Positions 13,933 through 18,019 of a DNA stretch of 18,019 nucleotides are shown in pieces. Made by a program: the position numbers and the translations under genes. Within the stretch, counting starts at the first letter, position 1, and every line of letters starts with the position of its first letter. The stretch spans positions 1 through 18,019 of the forward strand of contig DATDFC010000110.1 of assembly GCA_036522815.1 (NCBI GenBank). The letters are read 5' to 3'. A model generated the notes under the pieces. It was not told where the DNA came from. It saw nothing but the letters and a program-made list of their open reading frames with translations, and made no database searches. This DNA comes from AG41 sp036522815 (GTDB lineage: Bacteria > Gemmatimonadota > Gemmatimonadetes > Gemmatimonadales > GWC2-71-9).

Positions 13933-15317
13933 ACTTCGACCAGCTCCACGCACGGCTCCACCATGCTCTTGTCGAGCAGCGCGGGCCAGTAGGCCACGAT
14001 CTCCTCCGGCTTGGGGCGTCCTCCCGCGAATCCGGTCACGCTGGGGGGACCGTTCAGGATGAGCGGCGCGATCTCGCGGGTGAAACGCTCCACGGCGGCC
14101 TGGTCGCGCGACCGCACAGCGACGCGCAGCTGCACCTCCGGGATGTCCTCGACCGCCAGCTCTGCGAGCGCCAAGCGGCCGTGCGTCGCGTCGGCGCCGA
14201 CGAGCTCGGTGTGGATGGCCTCAAACTGGAGTCCCAGGCTCTCGAGCCGCTGGCGCAGCACGCGGTCCGCGGCCCGGGCCTTCTGGTACGCATCGGGCCA
14301 GGCGTACACCAGCGTGCCTACAGCCTTGTAGCCGTAGAAGTAGGCCAGGGACACCTTGAGCTTATCCGTAGCGGGTCTTCCCCTCACCCCCGACACCCGG
14401 ACCGTGTCCCTCCCCGCCTGCTCGAGCCGGATGGTGGTGAAGTCCGCGATGCAGTCAGGTGTGATGTATGCGGTCGGGTCGCCCATCTCGTACACCAGCT
14501 GCTCGGTCACGCCGGCGACGCTGATACGCCCGCCCGTCCCGGGATGCTTCGTGATCTCGAAGGTGCCGTCGGGACGGGCGTCGACGATCGGATATCCCAC
14601 GTTGGCGAGGTCGGGGATCTTTTCCCAGTCCACCAGGCAGTTGCCGCCGCTGCACTGGGCGCCGCACTCGATCGTGTGACCTGCCACGGTGCCGGCGGCG
14701 AGCAAATCCCAGGCGTCGGGCGGCCAGTCGAACGCGTGGATCATCGGCGCCAGCGTCAGCCCGGTATCGGTCACGCGGCCGGTGATGACGACGTCCGCAC
14801 CGCGCCGCAGCGCATCCACCAGGGGCCGGGCGCCGAGGTAGGCGTTCGCCGCGAGCACGCGATCGCGCACGTCGGACAGGGGCCGGCCCGTATCGAGGTT
14901 CTTGAGCTCGTGCCCGCGGGCCAGGAGACCGTCCAGCCGACCCAGCAGGTCGTCTCCCGTCACGACGCCGATGCGCAGCTTGCCTGCGAGCTTCAGCCGG
15001 CGCGCGACCTCCGCGACCGCCTGGGCGCAGGCGCGCGGGTTCACGCCGCCCGCGTTGGCCGTGACCTTGATGCCCCGCTCGACGACGATCGGGAGGATGC
15101 GCTCCATCAACGGCACGAAGTCCTTGGCGTACCCGAGCGAGGGGTCGCGCGACTTCTGCTTCTGCAGGATGGACATGGTCACTTCGGCCAGGTAGTCCAT
15201 CATCAGGTAATCGACGGGCCCGCCCGTCACCTGGCGGTACGGCGCCTCGGGCCAGTCGCCCCAGAAGCCCTGGCCGGCGGCGATCCGGACGGGGCGCGGG
15301 CCCCGCGCCGCCCTCAT
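13929..15317 (-). CDS. AtuA family protein (DUF1446), acyl-CoA/terpene catabolism, 462 aa
   Basis: This is the main domain of AtuA, a protein required for growth on citronellol/geraniol in Pseudomonas whose reaction is not defined. Characteristic stretches are IAAGQGFWGDWPEAP near residues 12-26, VDYLMMDYLAEVTMSIL, KVTANAGGVNPRAC, GADVVITGRVTDTGLTLAPM, ECGAQCSGGN and KVSLAYFYGYKAVG. No signal peptide is present, so it is cytoplasmic. The ATG (15315-15317) overlaps the protease stop by 4 bases and was chosen over far longer in-frame readings that lie inside the protease gene. The C-terminal domain usually found in the same polypeptide is encoded by the next gene. With the crotonase downstream this points to an acyl-CoA degradation route; the substrate is not evident. 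Confidence 0.92.
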   Translation of the reverse strand: MRAARGPRPVRIAAGQGFWGDWPEAPYRQVTGGPVDYLMMDYLAEVTMSILQKQKSRDPSLGYAKDFVPLMERILPIVVERGIKVTANAGGVNPRACAQAVAEVARRLKLAGKLRIGVVTGDDLLGRLDGLLARGHELKNLDTGRPLSDVRDRVLAANAYLGARPLVDALRRGADVVITGRVTDTGLTLAPMIHAFDWPPDAWDLLAAGTVAGHTIECGAQCSGGNCLVDWEKIPDLANVGYPIVDARPDGTFEITKHPGTGGRISVAGVTEQLVYEMGDPTAYITPDCIADFTTIRLEQAGRDTVRVSGVRGRPATDKLKVSLAYFYGYKAVGTLVYAWPDAYQKARAADRVLRQRLESLGLQFEAIHTELVGADATHGRLALAELAVEDIPEVQLRVAVRSRDQAAVERFTREIAPLILNGPPSVTGFAGGRPKPEEIVAYWPALLDKSMVEPCVELVEV

Positions 15318-18019
15318 GGGAGCGGTAGCCGCCGGACCGCGTCCACGCCGATGCCGTCGGTCGGGTGGATGCGCACCTCGATGAGCGGCGTGAATCCCTC
15401 GGGAAGAGTGAGCTCCCGCGGTCGCGTCAGTGGAACGAGCGCGCGCCCCCCCGCGACCACGTGCACATCGGTGCTCCCGCCCACGGAGCGCGGTTGCGCG
15501 AGCAGGAAGCGTACGCGCACCGTCGCGCGCCAGGGGTGGGCACCGGAGTAGCGTGCGAACGCGGGGAACAGCTCGACGGTGAGCGTCCGGCCCCGGAGCG
15601 GGGCCACGGCCCGGGCGTCCACCGCGTGCCGGCCGAACGCGTAGTTGAGCGCCCCCTGCCCGACCTGTTGCCCGGACGAGTCGAAGTCGGTGACGCCGAA
15701 GTCGGTGAAGTCGTCCCACTGCTCGGGCGGCATCGCCACGTCCACCGTCGCCTGGTCGGCCCACTCGGGGACGCGTACGGTCACGCTCTCGGCAGGCGCG
15801 CCGCGACCGTTCACGGCGACCGAGCGCTCGGCGCCAATGAGCGTCGCGGTCGCCTGCCCGGGCGCGGCTTCGGGCGCCGCCGTCGACGCTTCGATCCCTG
15901 CCGCGGCGGGGGCGATTGCCCAAGGGGCAAGCGTGCCGCGCACGGTCGCTGTGACTCCCGAGAGCGGGGGCGCCACTACGTCGAGCTCGTACACGCCCGG
16001 AACGAGGTCTTCCGCGTCCACGACGAACCGGGCCGTGCCCGGCAGCGTGCCGCCGAGCGAGACCACGGAGTCATGGCCGGTGCCGCGGAACGGCGCGCCG
16101 TTCGGCTCGAACAGGTAGGCGGTGGCGGTTTGCGCCGCGGAATCGGGCAGCGTCACGGCGGTGGAGAGCGTCGTGCCCGCCACCGGGGCCTTGAGGAAGT
16201 AGCGCTGCACGCGGGCCGGGCCGATGGCGCGACGCTCGTCGAACAGCGGCTTCGCGAGCAGGTCATACGGCACGACGACCGTGTTGCGGAGGGTGAAGAG
16301 CGCACCGGCGAGCGTATCGCTCGGATTCCAGGCGCTCACCGTGCCGACGTAGACGCCGGGCGCGGCCAGGGCCGACCGCTGGTAGACGACCGGGATTTCC
16401 GTCTCCCGCGCGCCCGCCACGACCGTGGCGGGCGCCGTGAGCCATGGGACGCTGCTCTTCAGCAGGAATTGCGCGGCACGCAACCCCCCGACGTGGCGCA
16501 CCTGGAACGACTGCAGCGTATCACCCGGGTCGCCGAGACCGTCCCGATGGAACGCGGCTGAGACGCCGGCGGGCACGCGCACGACGTAGGCCGAGCCCTG
16601 GTGTCCGCCCAGCAGCCAGCGGTACGCCGTGTCGAGTCGCGGCTGACCCGCGCCGTCGTCGATCGGGGTTTCGCCGCGGAACGGGACCGCCGAAGCCCGC
16701 AGCGCCTGCGCGATATCCGCCGCGCTCACCTTGCGCCCTTCCTGCGCCATGGCCGACAGGAGGCACGCGGCGAGGCCGGCCGCGTGCGGCGCGGCCATGC
16801 TGGTTCCGCCCTTGATCTCGTCGCCCGTATTCCAGTGCGGCACCGTCGAGAACGCCACGCCCGGCGCCACCAGGTCCGGCTTCGCCAGCTCGGCGCCGCG
16901 CGAGCTCCACCACCCCATCACGTCGGGGGCCGGAGCGGTCCCCGGCTGCACCGGGCGCGCGAAGGCGCCGGGGTACGAGGCGCCCACCGACAGCGCGAGG
17001 TCCGCCGAGCCGGGGAACCCGAGGGTGGACAGGCCCGGGCCGTCGTTGCCTGCGCTGATGGTGAAGACCGCCGCGGGATGGGCCACGAGAAAGGCGTTCA
17101 CGATGGAGTCGATCACCGCGTGCCCCTCGCGCTCGTTCCCGACGCCGAAGCTCAGGTTCAGCACCAGCGGCATGTTACGCTGCTCGGCGTAGCGGGCCGC
17201 GTACCCCATGGCGCGCTGCATGCTGCCCGTGACGGAGATCCCGCCCCGTGCGGCGTTGGCGATCTTCAAGCCGACGAGCTGCGCGCCCGGCGCTACGCCG
17301 TCGAACCCGGATACGTTGAACAAACTGTGACCCGCCGCGATACCCGCCACGTGCGTGCCGTGCCCGCCGTTGTCGAAGAACAGGTCGAGCAGCGGGGCGC
17401 CGTCGGCTTCGCTGAAGTTGGCGGCGAGGGTGATCGGCTTGGACCCAAGGGCGATGGTCTCATGCCCTTCCCGGTAGTCGTGCAGCGGCATCTCGTCTTC
17501 GAACGAGCCGTTCAGGTTCGAGTCGATGAACGCCACCCAGCCGTCGCTCGCTTTGACCACGATGACGGGAAACGTGTCGGTGTTGACGCCGTTGCCGTTC
17601 AGGTCGGCGGCGGGCGGCTTGCCGAGGGGCAACTCGCGCAGCATCCCGGCGTACCAGGTCGTGGCGGTGGTGAGGCGCCCGATGCGGTGTGCGCCTGCAA
17701 GTGTATGCCCGCCCACGGCGACCGTGCCGTCGGCGCCCGGGCTGACGGGGGCGAGCGCGACGCGACCCTCGCCCGAGAAGTCGCGCAGCTCGACGATCTT
17801 GGGCGCCCCGGTGCTGGTGGTGATCAGGCCGTCCACCCCCGGGTCGACGCCAGTGTCGAGGATCGCGATCAAGACGCCACGCCCGTCGTACGTGGGATGC
17901 TGGGCGCGGAACTGGTCGACGCCCGTGTCCTTGAGCGGCATGAGCCCGGTCATGAACGCGATGGAGGGTGGCAGCGCGGGCTCGCGCGCGGGCACCGCGG
18001 TGGCGTCGGCCGCCGCCGG
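15314..18019 (-). CDS. S8 serine peptidase, tripeptidyl-peptidase-II-like, 5' end outside the window
   Basis: This is a subtilisin-type protease. Counting from the GTG at 17995, the triad is D47 (VLIAILDTGVDPG), H212 (NGGHGTHVAG) and S399 (GGTSMAAPHAAG), with oxyanion N317 (ISAGNDGPG); all are present. The ~165 residues between Asp and His, and TTSTGAPKIVELRDFSGEG after the Asp, resemble tripeptidyl peptidase II. Asp/Asn-rich loops (DLNGNG, SNLNGSFEDE) in that insert may bind calcium. About 430 residues of beta-rich sequence follow the catalytic domain. The reading frame is open to the right edge with no ribosome site before the GTG, so the true start and probable signal peptide lie outside. 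Its stop overlaps atuA by 4 bases, which makes a secreted protease the head of a catabolic operon. Confidence 0.93.
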   Translation of the reverse strand, partial: PAAADATAVPAREPALPPSIAFMTGLMPLKDTGVDQFRAQHPTYDGRGVLIAILDTGVDPGVDGLITTSTGAPKIVELRDFSGEGRVALAPVSPGADGTVAVGGHTLAGAHRIGRLTTATTWYAGMLRELPLGKPPAADLNGNGVNTDTFPVIVVKASDGWVAFIDSNLNGSFEDEMPLHDYREGHETIALGSKPITLAANFSEADGAPLLDLFFDNGGHGTHVAGIAAGHSLFNVSGFDGVAPGAQLVGLKIANAARGGISVTGSMQRAMGYAARYAEQRNMPLVLNLSFGVGNEREGHAVIDSIVNAFLVAHPAAVFTISAGNDGPGLSTLGFPGSADLALSVGASYPGAFARPVQPGTAPAPDVMGWWSSRGAELAKPDLVAPGVAFSTVPHWNTGDEIKGGTSMAAPHAAGLAACLLSAMAQEGRKVSAADIAQALRASAVPFRGETPIDDGAGQPRLDTAYRWLLGGHQGSAYVVRVPAGVSAAFHRDGLGDPGDTLQSFQVRHVGGLRAAQFLLKSSVPWLTAPATVVAGARETEIPVVYQRSALAAPGVYVGTVSAWNPSDTLAGALFTLRNTVVVPYDLLAKPLFDERRAIGPARVQRYFLKAPVAGTTLSTAVTLPDSAAQTATAYLFEPNGAPFRGTGHDSVVSLGGTLPGTARFVVDAEDLVPGVYELDVVAPPLSGVTATVRGTLAPWAIAPAAAGIEASTAAPEAAPGQATATLIGAERSVAVNGRGAPAESVTVRVPEWADQATVDVAMPPEQWDDFTDFGVTDFDSSGQQVGQGALNYAFGRHAVDARAVAPLRGRTLTVELFPAFARYSGAHPWRATVRVRFLLAQPRSVGGSTDVHVVAGGRALVPLTRPRELTLPEGFTPLIEVRIHPTDGIGVDAVRRLPLP

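Noticed and set aside
14181..15551. A 456-codon plus-strand open frame opposite atuA
   Set aside because: The composition is like antisense of a coding gene, with no motif, while the minus strand encodes conserved AtuA sequence.
15318..15923. Upstream extension of AtuA to a start at 15923
   Set aside because: The added ~200 residues are Arg/Ala/Gly-rich and lie wholly inside the protease gene; the ATG at 15317 gives the family N-terminus and an ATGA overlap.
17993..17995. GTG at 17995 as the real start of the S8 protease
   Set aside because: No ribosome site and no signal peptide follow it, and the frame stays open to the edge of the window, so the gene is treated as partial.

Overview
The window is about 18 kb of very GC-rich, tightly packed bacterial DNA. 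Lipoprotein signals and a complete TolC/adaptor/RND pump point to a diderm, Gram-negative-type cell. The gene content, a long GroES-like protein and an AtuA/DUF1446 catabolic set suggest a soil lineage such as Gemmatimonadota or a relative. That placement is inference: no rRNA or other phylogenetic marker is present.

Layout. (1) 1-1048, minus strand: a long GroES-like co-chaperonin, then a zinc-ribbon protein, a hairpin, and the first 85 codons of recQ running off the left edge. (2) 1123-3253, plus strand: a promoter with a perfect TTGACA box and a CRP/FNR-type palindrome drives a tightly coupled pair, a polytopic membrane protein of unknown function and a lipid-anchored vWA (MIDAS) protein. 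(3) 3254-3341: a 9-base tandem repeat folded as a long imperfect hairpin between convergent genes. (4) 3345-3782, minus: a BrxA/BrxB-type bacilliredoxin. (5) 3874-5827, plus: an OmpR-type response regulator and its sensor kinase. (6) 5799-11154, minus: tolC-type outer-membrane protein, periplasmic adaptor and proton-driven RND pump, in that transcription order, with 4-base overlaps. The pump gene runs convergently into the kinase gene, so the two-component pair is the obvious candidate regulator of the pump. (7) 11207-18019, minus: a tightly coupled operon of a tripeptidyl-peptidase-II-like S8 protease, the two halves of AtuA as separate genes, a crotonase-family enzyme, a 54-residue membrane protein and a radical SAM enzyme.

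The most important observation is at the end of the radical SAM gene. The apparent TGA stop (11267-11269) is preceded by a Cys codon and followed in frame by Ala-Glu-Pro, giving C-U-A-E-P. A hairpin with an AGGUA apical loop starts 8 bases after the TGA. This matches a selenocysteine codon with a bacterial SECIS element, so the enzyme is most likely a selenoprotein of 479 residues that a standard gene caller would cut at 459. The selenocysteine machinery itself is not in the window.

No stretch longer than 300 bases lacks a gene. The longest, 1049-1280, holds divergent promoter elements and a 5' leader. No tRNA, rRNA, CRISPR array, insertion sequence or phage gene was seen.
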